DNA of 64,000 bases from Leucobacter luti. GTDB lineage: Bacteria; Actinomycetota; Actinomycetes; Actinomycetales; Microbacteriaceae. A program made the position numbers and the translations under genes. Positions 39,466-48,002 of the stretch are shown here, in pieces. The notes under the pieces are model-generated. The model saw nothing but the letters and a program-made list of their open reading frames with translations, did no database searches and was not told where the DNA came from. Where the stretch lies: positions 186,001 to 250,000 of the forward strand of contig NZ_CP080492.1 of the NCBI RefSeq assembly GCF_019464495.1, written 5' to 3'. The first letter of the stretch is position 1; every line of letters starts with the position of its first letter.

Positions 39466-40281
39466 TCAGCCGCGCTGTGGCTGAGACTGCGTCAGCGCCT
39501 CTGGAGACTGCGTGGCGTCGGGGGACACCACATCACCCGGATCATAGCCAGCACCGATCAGGGACGCCGCGCGTTCCGTCTGCCCAGCAAAATCGAGCAT
39601 ATCCGTGCGCAAGCCCAGATCACGATCAACGTGGAGCGCCATCGAGTGGGCAGCGCTGCGAACATCGCGCGCTTCGATCGCGTCGAGCACGGCGCCGTGA
39701 TCCAAGTGCATGGTCTCCAGTGTCGTCCCGAGAATGACGCGACCCTCGGAGGCTGCGCGCTGCAGCACACCCATCACGCCACGGTACAGGTCGAGCAGGA
39801 GCTTGCTGCCGCTGGCTTCGACCACGAGCATGTGGAACGAGCCGGGGTTGGTGCTTTGGTCGCAGGAATCGATGTGTGCGGGATCCGTGTGCTCAGCTCG
39901 CTCGACTGCCGCGTGCAATTGAGCGAGCTGATCCGCGCTGCGATGCACCGCCGCGTGCTGCGCCGCCTCGATCTCGAGGGAGCGCCGATAGACGAGGACC
40001 TCTTCGAGGTCGTGATCCGCGAGGAACTCGGTGAGTAGAGTGCTGACGGGGGTGCGGGCCCGCACGAACGTCCCGACACCGGGCACCGTCTCGAGCATGC
40101 CAAATGCCGCGAGTGAGCGCACCGCTTCGCGAACCGTCGATTTCCCGACTCCGATGAGGTCCATGAGTTCAGGCTCTCGCGGAATCAGCTCACCCACGGC
40201 CCACTCACTGCTGGAGATCTTGTCTCGCAAGTAGTCGAGTGTGTCGCGCGCTTTCTGCGAACCGCGTGTGGTGCTTGCCAT
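39466..40281 (-). CDS. GntR-family (FadR subfamily, FCD domain) transcriptional regulator
   Basis: A 271-residue regulator with an N-terminal winged HTH at about residues 10-75 (ISSSEWAVGELIPREPELMD, GVGKSTVREAVRSLAAFGML, TVPGVGTFV) and an all-helical FCD ligand-binding domain with the metal-coordinating pattern (ESQ-like SCDQ, FHMLVVEASG, EMH-like ETMHLDHGAVLDAI). FCD members usually sense organic acids, often with a bound metal. ATG 40281 has AGGGG upstream; a -10-like TATAGT is on the minus strand at 40319-40324. It is divergent from cpfC. Confidence 0.88.
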   Translation of the reverse strand: MASTTRGSQKARDTLDYLRDKISSSEWAVGELIPREPELMDLIGVGKSTVREAVRSLAAFGMLETVPGVGTFVRARTPVSTLLTEFLADHDLEEVLVYRRSLEIEAAQHAAVHRSADQLAQLHAAVERAEHTDPAHIDSCDQSTNPGSFHMLVVEASGSKLLLDLYRGVMGVLQRAASEGRVILGTTLETMHLDHGAVLDAIEARDVRSAAHSMALHVDRDLGLRTDMLDFAGQTERAASLIGAGYDPGDVVSPDATQSPEALTQSQPQRG

Positions 40282-40388
40282 GGAGTGACCCCTGGTGAGA
40301 TTCCGGATACGTTGCTCAACTATATCGAGCCGGGTGTTCCGAGAGCTGTGGCCGCTCCGTGAGTGCGAGGAACCGCGAACGAATCCGC

Positions 40389-40413
40389 ACATCTGATCTT
40401 ATACATCAGATGT
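40389..40413. promoter_or_regulatory. Perfect palindromic operator candidate in the gntR-cpfC gap
   Basis: ACATCTGAT (40389-40397) and ATCAGATGT (40405-40413) are exact inverted copies with a 7-base spacer. The right half contains TATACA (40400-40405), a possible -10 for cpfC. The 9+9 symmetry fits a dimeric winged-helix protein such as the adjacent GntR regulator. Confidence 0.65.
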
Positions 40414-40442
40414 ACAGGAAACCTGGTGGTACGGTGCAATAT

Positions 40443-41540
40443 ATGACCGAAAATGCTTTGCCGTACGACGCACTTCTCCTCTGCTCATTTGGGGGACCGA
40501 ACGCCACGGATGACGTCATTCCGTTCCTTCGCAACGTGACCCACGGAAAGGGAATCCCCGAGGATCGCCTGGCCGAGGTCGGGGAGCACTACCACCGTTT
40601 CGACGGCAAGAGCCCGATCAACGAGCAGAACCTCGCCCTCGTCGCGGCGCTGCAGCGGGAATTGAAGAATCGCGGGATCGCCCTGCCCGTGGTCTGGGGC
40701 AATCGCAATTGGCACCCCTATACCGTCGACACGCTCCGTGACTCGAGCGCGTTCGGAGCGAAGCGCGTACTCACTCTCGTCACGAGTGCCTACGCATCGT
40801 ACTCCGGCAGCCGCCAGTACCGCGAACACCTCGCTTCGGCAGTAGCGTCGCTGGGGGAGGACGCGCCGCATATCGACATCCTGCGCCCGTTCTTCAACGA
40901 ACCCGGGTTCATCGCAGCCAATCTTGCTGCGATCACAGAGGCTGGCGCGACGCTTCCAGGAGGCATCGCTGGAGCGCACATCGTGTACGTCACGCACTCG
41001 ATCCCTGATGCGATGCAAGATGCGTCAGCGGTCACGGGCCCGGGGTACCGTGAGCAACACGAAGATGTTCGCGCGGTGCTCGATGCCGCGCTGCGGGAGT
41101 TGACCGGAGGCGAAATTGCCTCTTCGCTGTCGTACTGCTCGCGCTCCGGGAACCCGAATACGCCGTGGCTCGAACCAGATGTGAACGACCATATCGAAGC
41201 ACTTGCCGCCGCGGGTGTCACGAAGATCGTGATCGCTCCCATCGGCTTCATCTCGGACCACATGGAGGTTGCATTTGACCTGGATGTCGAGGCGATGGAA
41301 ACGGCTACAGAGCACGGCATCGCCGCGGCGCGTGCCGGTACCGTTGGTGTCCGCGCAGAGTTCGTGGGCGGCCTCGTGGACATGATCATGGAGCGGGCTG
41401 CACGCGAACGCGGCGAGGACCCAAGCGCAGTGACCACTGGGGCGCTCGGCGCCTTCCCCGACGAGGCGCCAGCAGGGAGCTGTCGGATGCGCCACGGCGA
41501 GGTGACGGGAATTCCTGTCCTTGCTGGACCCCACGACTGA
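40443..41540 (+). CDS. cpfC: Coproporphyrin III ferrochelatase (HemH/CpfC)
   Basis: A 365-residue ferrochelatase that inserts Fe(II) into coproporphyrin III in the Gram-positive (coproporphyrin-dependent) heme pathway. Visible marks are DALLLCSFGGP at the start, FDGKSPINEQN, GNRNWHPY, the metal-inserting histidine in YVTHSIPDAM and the glutamate segment FISDHMEVAFDLD. I chose ATG 40443 because earlier in-frame starts lie in the operator region and family members begin here. It is followed 35 bases later by chdC, the next enzyme, which supports the coproporphyrin route. Confidence 0.94.
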   Translation: MTENALPYDALLLCSFGGPNATDDVIPFLRNVTHGKGIPEDRLAEVGEHYHRFDGKSPINEQNLALVAALQRELKNRGIALPVVWGNRNWHPYTVDTLRDSSAFGAKRVLTLVTSAYASYSGSRQYREHLASAVASLGEDAPHIDILRPFFNEPGFIAANLAAITEAGATLPGGIAGAHIVYVTHSIPDAMQDASAVTGPGYREQHEDVRAVLDAALRELTGGEIASSLSYCSRSGNPNTPWLEPDVNDHIEALAAAGVTKIVIAPIGFISDHMEVAFDLDVEAMETATEHGIAAARAGTVGVRAEFVGGLVDMIMERAARERGEDPSAVTTGALGAFPDEAPAGSCRMRHGEVTGIPVLAGPHD

Positions 41541-41575
41541 TCCCGAACTGACAATCGTAGAACGAGGAGAACTCC

Positions 41576-42310
41576 ATGAGCACGCTGAATCCGAGCCCAG
41601 GGCCGCAGGTCGACCACAGTGCGGTCGCTGAGCGGATCAATGCCGAGACAAACTTCACTATGTTCGCGGTGTTCCGTGAGGAGCGACGCTCTGGAGCAGT
41701 AGGCCTGTCCCCAGCCTGGCGAAGTATCGCTCATAGCCTCCTGGCAGAGCTCGAGTCGATCCCGGGCCTGGCAACACGCGGCTGGTACGACATCTCAGGA
41801 TTCCGCGCCGACGCAGATCTCATGATCTGGTGGCATGCTCCGTCAACAGAGGCGCTGCAGCGCGCATACCGCACGGTGCTCGAGTGGACGGCCGGGCGGC
41901 TCGCTCCGGTCTGGTCGAATATTGGTGTGCACCGCGCAGCGGAGTTCAATCGCGGCCACGTTCCGGCGTTCCTCGCGGGAGACGCGCCAGGAGACTACGT
42001 GTGCGTGTATCCCTTCGTCCGGAGCAAAGACTGGTATCTCCTGCCCGATGCTGAGCGCCGTGACATGCTGCGAGAGCACGGTGCGGCCGCAAAGGAGTAT
42101 GGCGACGTGCTCGCGAACACGGTCGCCGCGTTCGCGCTGGGTGACTATGAGTGGTTGCTTGCGTTCGAGTCAGGTGACTTGCTCCGGATTGTCGACCTGA
42201 TGCGTGAGCTGCGTGCCACTGAAGCGCGTCGCTTCGTGACGGAGGAGATTCCCTTCTTCACCGGGCCACGCGTCGATCCCGCCCCGATGCTCGCGCGTAT
42301 TCTCGGGTAG
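41576..42310 (+). CDS. chdC: Coproheme decarboxylase (HemQ/ChdC, chlorite dismutase family)
   Basis: A 244-residue enzyme that converts coproheme to heme b using hydrogen peroxide, the last step of the pathway. Actinobacterial ChdC marks: GWYDISGFRADADLM, the histidine of HVPAFL, the catalytic tyrosine in DWYLLP, the proximal heme-ligand histidine in LREHG and the C-terminal EARRFVTEEIPFFTG. AACGAGGAGAAC precedes ATG 41576. It is coupled in order with cpfC; the earlier heme genes are outside the window. Confidence 0.93.
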   Translation: MSTLNPSPGPQVDHSAVAERINAETNFTMFAVFREERRSGAVGLSPAWRSIAHSLLAELESIPGLATRGWYDISGFRADADLMIWWHAPSTEALQRAYRTVLEWTAGRLAPVWSNIGVHRAAEFNRGHVPAFLAGDAPGDYVCVYPFVRSKDWYLLPDAERRDMLREHGAAAKEYGDVLANTVAAFALGDYEWLLAFESGDLLRIVDLMRELRATEARRFVTEEIPFFTGPRVDPAPMLARILG

Positions 42311-42376
42311 CGAACATGAGCTCATTGCGCGCGATTTGAGCTTCTGATCAGGCACTATGGTCCCGTGTGACGAGAG

Positions 42377-42390
42377 TAAGCTCAGCCTTT
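42377..42390 (+). promoter_or_regulatory. Degenerate iron-box-like sequence upstream of dps
   Basis: TAAGCTCAGCCTTT matches 10 of 14 positions of the clean iron-box core at 32855-32868. It lies 76 bases upstream of the dps start. It could be an IdeR activation site or a chance match. Confidence 0.25.
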
Positions 42391-42465
42391 CCTTGCTTGC
42401 GCGGTTCAGAATTCGGCGTACATTTAAGAGTGTTAGTTCACCAGAACGAGAGGGGATCCATTTAC

Positions 42466-42954
42466 ATGGCTACCAAGCAGATCACCATTCCCGCAGCGCA
42501 GGGAGACCTTGCACGCCCGAGCGGTGTCGCGCAGTACCTGACGCCGGTTGTGCATGACCTCATTGCTCTCGCGGTCAACGGCAAGCAGGCCCACTGGCAC
42601 GTGCGCGGCGCCAACTTCATCGGCGTGCACGAGTTCCTCGACCAGGTTGTTGCACACGCTCAGGACGCGTCTGACGAAGTTGCTGAGCGGATCGTAGCGC
42701 TGGGGCTTCCTGTTGACGGTCGCATTGGCACCGTGGCTGCCCGCACGTCGACGACCGAATTGAGCGATGGCTTCCAGCAGTCGAATGTCACGATTCGCGA
42801 GATGGTCGCGCAGCTCGACGCCACACTCACCACGGTGTACGCAGCGGTCAAGGGTCTCGACGAGATCGACCTTGTCAGCCAGGACATCGTGATCGCGATC
42901 GCACAGCAGCTCGACAAGGATCGCTGGTTCCTCGTATCGCACATCGCGGAGTAA
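42466..42954 (+). CDS. dps: Dps-family DNA-binding ferritin-like protein
   Basis: A 162-residue protein that forms dodecameric shells, oxidises iron with peroxide and protects DNA in starvation. The inter-subunit ferroxidase site is visible in KQAHWHVRGANFIGVHEFLDQ with downstream DASDEVAERI. The N-terminal tail is short (MATKQITIP), with little positive charge. ATG 42466 follows GAGGGGATCC. An in-frame upstream start at 42367 would include leader DNA. It is followed by a very strong bidirectional terminator and closes the iron/heme stretch. Confidence 0.93.
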   Translation: MATKQITIPAAQGDLARPSGVAQYLTPVVHDLIALAVNGKQAHWHVRGANFIGVHEFLDQVVAHAQDASDEVAERIVALGLPVDGRIGTVAARTSTTELSDGFQQSNVTIREMVAQLDATLTTVYAAVKGLDEIDLVSQDIVIAIAQQLDKDRWFLVSHIAE

Positions 42955-42965
42955 CTATTCCTTCA

Positions 42966-43018
42966 CGCACGAATGACTGAAGCCCCCTCCAGCGGAGGGG
43001 GCTTCAGTCATTCGTGCG
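42966..43018. terminator. Bidirectional terminator between dps and fabF
   Basis: A perfect 25-bp stem (42966-42990 with 42994-43018) and an AGC loop lie between the convergent dps and fabF genes. The core is CCCCCTCC/GGAGGGGG. Confidence 0.9.
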
Positions 43019-43029
43019 CTCGCCGCGCG

Positions 43030-44268
43030 CTACTCGTACGAGCGGATCGCAACGACGGCGTTGTGTCCGCCGAAGCCGAAGGAGTTCGAGATCGCGAGCT
43101 GCGGCCCGGCGCCAAGCTCCTGCGGGGTGCCTGAGATTTGCAACGGAATCTCGGGATCCTGCTCTGAAAGGTTGATCGTCGGCGGGGCAACGCGGTGCTG
43201 CACTGCGAGGACCGCGAAGATCGCTTCGAGTGCTCCAGTGCCTCCGAGCAGGTGGCCAGTGGCGCCCTTCGTGGCAGAAACCGGGATCGTGTCAATCCGG
43301 TCTCCAAACACCTTGCGCAGCGCGGCGTACTCGGCGATGTCGCCCACCGGGGTCGACGTTGCGTGCGCGTTGATATGCGTCACATCGTCCGGCGTTGCTC
43401 CAGCCTGGCTGAGAGCCATCTCTACCGCGCGGCTCGCACCACGTCCCTCAGGATCATTTGCCGTGATGTGGTACGAATCGGCCGTCACGCCGCCACCCGC
43501 GACCTCAGCGTAGATCTTCGCTCCGCGGGCGAGTGCGTGTTCCTCGGTCTCGAGCACCAGCGCAGCCGCGCCTTCGCCCATGACAAAGCCGTCGCGGTCG
43601 ACACTGTACGGACGCGAAGCAGTCTCGGGCGAGTCATTCCGCTTTGAGAGCGCCTGCATTGAGGAGAACGACGCCATGGTGATCGGGTGGATCGCGGACT
43701 CGGATCCTCCAGCGATGACAACATCGGCGTAGCCGGACTGCAGGTGTTCGTATGCCCCGGCGATCGATTCAGTGCTCGATGCGCAAGCGGAGGCGACCGT
43801 GCGCGCATAGGCGCGCGCAGTGAAATGCATGGACACGGCCGCGGCCGGGGCGTTGGGCATGAGCATCGGCACCGTCAGCGGCATTACGCGACGCGGTCCC
43901 TTCTCGCGGAGCGTGTCCCAGGCATCAAGCAGTGACCAGAGGCCTCCAATGCCTGTGGCCCAATCGACGCCGAGACGCTCAGGGTCGAGCTCAGGACTTC
44001 CCGCATCAGCGAACGCTTCCATCGCTGCGATGAGGGCAAATTGGCTTGAAGGGTCAAGGCGCTTCGCCACGGGGCGTGCAAGCACCTCTTCCGGCCGTAC
44101 CTTCGCCTCTGCGGCGAAGTGCACGGGAAGGTCGTACTTTGCTACCCAGCCGTGTTCGAGGGTCCGGGTGCCAGAGGCGCCGGCGAGCAGCGCGTCCCAA
44201 CTCTCCGCAGCGGTTCCGCCGATCGGTGAGGTGGCGCCAATGCCGGTAACGACAATCTTCTTCGTCAT
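43030..44268 (-). CDS. fabF: Beta-ketoacyl-ACP synthase II
   Basis: A 412-residue condensing enzyme that elongates acyl-ACP in type II fatty acid synthesis. The active-site cysteine is in VASACASSTESI, the two catalytic histidines in HINAHATSTPVGD and KGATGHLLGGTG, and the C-terminal glycine loop in NSFGFGGHN. ATG 44268 is preceded by a GAGAAC segment. It is the last gene of the fabD-fabH-acpP-fabF cluster and is separated from acpP by a 129-base gap holding a hairpin. Confidence 0.95.
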   Translation of the reverse strand: MTKKIVVTGIGATSPIGGTAAESWDALLAGASGTRTLEHGWVAKYDLPVHFAAEAKVRPEEVLARPVAKRLDPSSQFALIAAMEAFADAGSPELDPERLGVDWATGIGGLWSLLDAWDTLREKGPRRVMPLTVPMLMPNAPAAAVSMHFTARAYARTVASACASSTESIAGAYEHLQSGYADVVIAGGSESAIHPITMASFSSMQALSKRNDSPETASRPYSVDRDGFVMGEGAAALVLETEEHALARGAKIYAEVAGGGVTADSYHITANDPEGRGASRAVEMALSQAGATPDDVTHINAHATSTPVGDIAEYAALRKVFGDRIDTIPVSATKGATGHLLGGTGALEAIFAVLAVQHRVAPPTINLSEQDPEIPLQISGTPQELGAGPQLAISNSFGFGGHNAVVAIRSYE

Positions 44269-44348
44269 GTATACGTTCTCCGCATGGTGGTCTGAATCCT
44301 GGGCTGGGTAGATACGGGCGGGACGTGCGAAGTGCACGCTGCCCAAGT

Positions 44349-44384
44349 GCCGGGCTGGGAGGCGAGCGTGTACCCGCCTCCCGG
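44349..44384 (-). terminator. Hairpin in the acpP-fabF gap
   Basis: GGGAGGCG (44357-44364) pairs with CGCCTCCC (44375-44382). A competing GCCGGG/CCCGGC pairing flanks it. It is more likely an attenuator or 3'-end stabiliser of acpP RNA than a complete stop, since fabF follows without an obvious separate promoter. Confidence 0.45.
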
Positions 44385-44397
44385 CAACCGGAGAGGG

Positions 44398-44646
44398 TTA
44401 GGCCTGAGCCTTGACGATGAAGTCGACAGCGTCGCCCACGGTCTTCAGGTTCTTGACCTCTTCGTCCGGGATCTTGACGTCGAACTTCTCTTCTGCGTTG
44501 ACGACGATCGTCATCATCGAGATCGAGTCGATGTCGAGGTCATCGGTGAACGACTTGTCGAGTGCGACAACGTCAGCCGCAATCCCGGTCTCGTCATTGA
44601 TGAGCTCTGCAAGACCTGCGAGGACCTCTTCGTTGCTGTATGCCAT
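44398..44646 (-). CDS. acpP: Acyl carrier protein
   Basis: An 82-residue acidic helical carrier. The phosphopantetheine-attachment serine is in DLDIDSISMM (DSI in place of the common DSL). AAGGAGAAACACACC precedes ATG 44646; an in-frame start 54 bases upstream would add residues not usual for ACP. It is encoded between fabH and fabF, the normal order in type II fatty acid clusters of this group. Confidence 0.95.
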   Translation of the reverse strand: MAYSNEEVLAGLAELINDETGIAADVVALDKSFTDDLDIDSISMMTIVVNAEEKFDVKIPDEEVKNLKTVGDAVDFIVKAQA

Positions 44647-44730
44647 GGTGTGTTTCTCCTTAGATTGGTACTGGCTGATGAAGTGTATCGGGGAGGACAT
44701 GCTACGCCGAGGTGGCGCGCGCGTGACGTC

Positions 44731-45735
44731 CTATGGGATCTCGACTACCTGTGCGCCGTAGACGAGGCCGGCACCGAAGCCGATCGTCAGGGCGAGGCCG
44801 CCGGAAAGCTCGGGGTGCGTCTCTCGCAGTGCGTGCAGAGCGAGCGGAATCGACGCTGCAGAGGTATTGCCCTGCATTTCGATGTCCCGCGCCACGATGA
44901 CGCTCTCTGGCAACTTGAGCTGCTTTGCAAACTCATCGATGATACGCATATTTGCCTGATGCGGAATGAATGCGGCGAGATCCTTCGCTTCGATGCCGGA
45001 CTGCTCCAGCGTCTCACGGGCGACCTTCGCCATCTCCCAAACTGCCCAGCGAAATACTGTCTGCCCGTCCTGTCGCAGCGTCGGCCAGGCAACTTCGGTC
45101 GGGTTGTTGCGGTACTCCTCGAACGTAGTGGTCATGCGGATCGCATCCCACTTCTCGCCGTCGGAGCCCCACACCGTCGGACCGATGCCTGCGTGATCGC
45201 TGGCCCCGACGACCACTGCGCCCGCACCATCGGCGAGGAGGAACGAAATGCTGCGATCCGTAGGATCCACGAGATCCGAGAGCTTCTCAGCACCAATCAC
45301 GACGACATTCGTGCAGACCCCGGAGCGCACGAGCGCGTCGGCCTGCGCAACACCATAGACATATCCGGCGCACGCTGCAGAAATATCGAAGGCCGCTGCT
45401 GGCGTGAGCCCAAGGCGGTGCGCCGCGAGTGATGCCATCGATGGCGTAACCGCGACGTTCGAAATAGTCGAAATAATGACGCCGTCGATTTCGCTGCGGT
45501 CGAGCCCTGAGCGGACAATGGCCTCCTCGGCGGCAGCGACGGCAAGATCTACTGCGCTCACGTCGGTGCTCGCGCGTCGGCGCTGGATGATTCCTGTGCG
45601 CTGTCGGATCCATTCATCTGAAGAGTCGATCGGCCCGACGAGATCGTCATTGGGGACGTTGAGGTCACCACGAGCGGCCCCGATCGAGAGAATCCTGGAG
45701 TGCGCGGGCCCTGTGGGCTGCACGAGAGTCTTCAT
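44731..45735 (-). CDS. fabH: Beta-ketoacyl-ACP synthase III
   Basis: A 334-residue enzyme starting fatty acid synthesis by condensing acyl-CoA with malonyl-ACP. The catalytic triad is visible: Cys in DISAACAGY, His in IPHQANMRII, Asn in GNTSAASIPLAL. The ISSDEWIRQRTGI-type segment (SSDEWIRQRTGI) is at the N-terminus. AAGGAATCTC precedes ATG 45735. It is 17 bases downstream of fabD. In actinobacteria FabH specificity decides between straight and branched starters; this is not readable by eye. Confidence 0.95.
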   Translation of the reverse strand: MKTLVQPTGPAHSRILSIGAARGDLNVPNDDLVGPIDSSDEWIRQRTGIIQRRRASTDVSAVDLAVAAAEEAIVRSGLDRSEIDGVIISTISNVAVTPSMASLAAHRLGLTPAAAFDISAACAGYVYGVAQADALVRSGVCTNVVVIGAEKLSDLVDPTDRSISFLLADGAGAVVVGASDHAGIGPTVWGSDGEKWDAIRMTTTFEEYRNNPTEVAWPTLRQDGQTVFRWAVWEMAKVARETLEQSGIEAKDLAAFIPHQANMRIIDEFAKQLKLPESVIVARDIEMQGNTSAASIPLALHALRETHPELSGGLALTIGFGAGLVYGAQVVEIP

Positions 45736-45752
45736 AGTTGAGATTCCTTCGG

Positions 45753-46670
45753 TCAGGCTGCGTCGGCGATGAGCGCGACAGCTGCATCGAGATCGGCGGG
45801 GGACTTGATCGCAACGCTGGGCACACCTCTGAGAGCGCGCTTCGCGATGCCACTCAGGGCGCCCGCGGGGGTCAGTTCGATGAGTCCAGTGATGCCGGCG
45901 TCCTGGAAGCCTGCCATGCAGGCATCCCAGCGCACGGGATTGGCGATCTGCGAGACGAGCAGCTCAACATAGCGGGCACCGCTCTCGACACGCGAGCCGT
46001 CGGCGTTCGTCCAAAGTGTGTGAGTTGGCTCCGCCGGAGTCACCGCAGTAGCTGCCGAAGCAAGCGCGGGGATCGCGTCTGCCATGTAGTCAGTGTGGAA
46101 TGCGCCGGCTACCTGCAGCTGAATCACGCGTGCTCCGCGCGGAGCATCTGAGGCGAGGGCCGCGAGCGCGGGGAGTGAGCCAGCGGCGACGATCTGACCG
46201 CCGCCGTTGCGATTCGCCGCGGTGAGACCATGCTCAGTGATCTTCGCAAGCACAGCCTCTTCGACACCGCCGACGACCGCTGCCATGCCGGTCTCCGTGC
46301 GTGCCGCGGATTCTGCCATCGCGCGCCCCCGGACGCCCACGAGCTGCAGCGCGTCGCCTGCCGGCAACACGCCAGCGATGGCGGCGGCGGCAAATTCACC
46401 GACGGAGTGTCCGGCAACTCCAACATCGCTGAGGTCCGTCCGTGCTGCGAGCTCTTGCCACGCGAGCAGGCTCGCAGCAACGATGAGTGGCTGGGCGATT
46501 GCGGTGTCGCGAATCGTATCAGCGTCACTCTCAGTGCCGTGGGCGAGCAGATCGACTCCCGAACGCTCGGAAGCCTCGCGGAGGAAGTCGCGGGCTCCGG
46601 GAAGGTCGAGCCACTCGGTCAAGAAACCGGGGGTCTGTGAGCCCTGTCCAGGGCAAGCGATGACAATCAC
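45753..46670 (-). CDS. fabD: Malonyl-CoA:ACP transacylase
   Basis: A 305-residue enzyme loading malonate onto ACP. The active-site serine is in VAGHSVGEFAAA (GHSxGE), with the N-terminal oxyanion segment ACPGQGSQTPGF, the arginine in RGRAMAESA and the catalytic histidine in VAGAFHTDYM. I chose GTG 46670, where family members begin (VIVIACPGQGSQ). An in-frame ATG at 46709 with GGAG close upstream would add 13 residues and remains possible. It is the first fab gene after the PucR/FasR-like regulator. Confidence 0.93.
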   Translation of the reverse strand: MIVIACPGQGSQTPGFLTEWLDLPGARDFLREASERSGVDLLAHGTESDADTIRDTAIAQPLIVAASLLAWQELAARTDLSDVGVAGHSVGEFAAAAIAGVLPAGDALQLVGVRGRAMAESAARTETGMAAVVGGVEEAVLAKITEHGLTAANRNGGGQIVAAGSLPALAALASDAPRGARVIQLQVAGAFHTDYMADAIPALASAATAVTPAEPTHTLWTNADGSRVESGARYVELLVSQIANPVRWDACMAGFQDAGITGLIELTPAGALSGIAKRALRGVPSVAIKSPADLDAAVALIADAA

Positions 46671-46782
46671 GTGTTCCAGTTTCTCAGATGATCCGGCCCA
46701 AGACTGCATATTCTCCACGATAAATTCCAAATATCGTTGTAGAGTATGGCTCTTTTCGGGTCTCAGCGGCGCGCCTCAGCGG

Positions 46783-47973
46783 TTATTTTCCGCCAGAGCC
46801 AGGCTTGCGACCACTCTGCGCGATCGATCCAGCGATCAGAGCGGACTGCAAAATCAAGGCTTCGCGCGCACCTGTCGCGTTCCAACCGATGACGTCGGAG
46901 ACTTTCTTCAAGCGGTAGCGCACCGTATTGGGATGCACAAAGAGTTCCCGAGCCGTCGCCTCGAGGGACCGGCCATTGTCCAGATAACACCACAGCGTTT
47001 CGAGGAGCTCCCCGGAGTGGGCTGCGAGCGGTTCGTAAATGTGCTCGATCAGAGTGCGGCGTGCCAGGCCGTCGCCCGCCAGTGCGCGCTCTGGCAGCAG
47101 ATCGTCTGCGAGGACCGGGCGCGGTGCTTTGCGCCAGGAACGAGCGACCGCGACGCCAGCGAGTGCGGCGCGTGCGCTCCGTGACGCATCGATCAAATTC
47201 GCAACCGTGGGTCCGAGCACGAGCGGCCCATCAGAGAACCCGTCCGCCAGGCGTTGAGCGATCTCGAGGAACGTGAGTGGTTCATCATCTCCGGCCTCAC
47301 GCTGCAACGGATCGACCCGTCCGAGCACCAGCACAAGCCGTGTGCCCTGCAAGCCAATCAGCACGTCGGCGCCGGAGTGGCGTGAGGAACGGCGGAGCTG
47401 ATCCACATCCACCGTACGTTCCGCGGTGCCGACGAGCACTGCGGCCTCCCCGTCACCGTGCCACCCCAGGGCGGCGATTCGGCTGGGGAGTTCATCATCG
47501 CTCTCGCCCGTGAGGATTGAATCGACGACGAGTGCCTCGAGCCTCGCATCCCAGAGCCCGCGCGCCTCGGCTGCACGGGCATAGACATCAGCGGCCGCAA
47601 AGGCAACGTCTCGGGAGTAGTGCATGATCGCTTCACGCAGAGATTCGCTGCGCGGCGCGACCCGTTCCTCGACAACGGTGACCACGACACGGATCAGCTG
47701 GAGCGTCTCTTGCAAGCTGATGGAGCGCAGCAGCTCTCGCGGCGCAGCTCCGAACACATCGGATGCGATCCAAGGCGTCGAGGTGGGGTCCTCATACCAC
47801 TGAATGAACGAGGCAATACCGGTCTGTGCCACGAGGCCGACTGCCGAGCGTCGGCTGGGGGGCATGCTCCCATACCAGGGCAGCGTGTCATCGAGCCGGG
47901 TCAGGGTAAGCGTCGATAGTTCACCCGTGATGGTTCGAAGCCACGCAAGCTCCTGCTCTTTCATGCGATCCAT
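46783..47973 (-). CDS. PucR/CdaR-family regulator, FasR-like activator of the fab genes
   Basis: A 396-residue regulator. The C-terminal PucR-type HTH is clear at the end (ETLWCYLDNGRSLEATAREL, FVHPNTVRYRLKKVSDVIG). The N-terminal and middle parts match the GGDEF-like CdaR fold (ALVVDSILTG, LIGLQGTRLVLVLGRVD). In Streptomyces the homologous FasR lies next to fabD and activates fabDHPF; the same position here suggests the same role. ATG 47973 is chosen; GTG 47991 is an alternative. It lies between aceE (29 bases) and fabD. Confidence 0.88.
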   Translation of the reverse strand: MDRMKEQELAWLRTITGELSTLTLTRLDDTLPWYGSMPPSRRSAVGLVAQTGIASFIQWYEDPTSTPWIASDVFGAAPRELLRSISLQETLQLIRVVVTVVEERVAPRSESLREAIMHYSRDVAFAAADVYARAAEARGLWDARLEALVVDSILTGESDDELPSRIAALGWHGDGEAAVLVGTAERTVDVDQLRRSSRHSGADVLIGLQGTRLVLVLGRVDPLQREAGDDEPLTFLEIAQRLADGFSDGPLVLGPTVANLIDASRSARAALAGVAVARSWRKAPRPVLADDLLPERALAGDGLARRTLIEHIYEPLAAHSGELLETLWCYLDNGRSLEATARELFVHPNTVRYRLKKVSDVIGWNATGAREALILQSALIAGSIAQSGRKPGSGGK

Positions 47974-48002
47974 GATCGAGAGGCCCCCCACGCCACGCTG
48001 TT

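Noticed and set aside
44332..45432. Plus-strand open frame of 366 codons across acpP/fabH
   Set aside because: Spans two confirmed genes in antisense and has no family resemblance.
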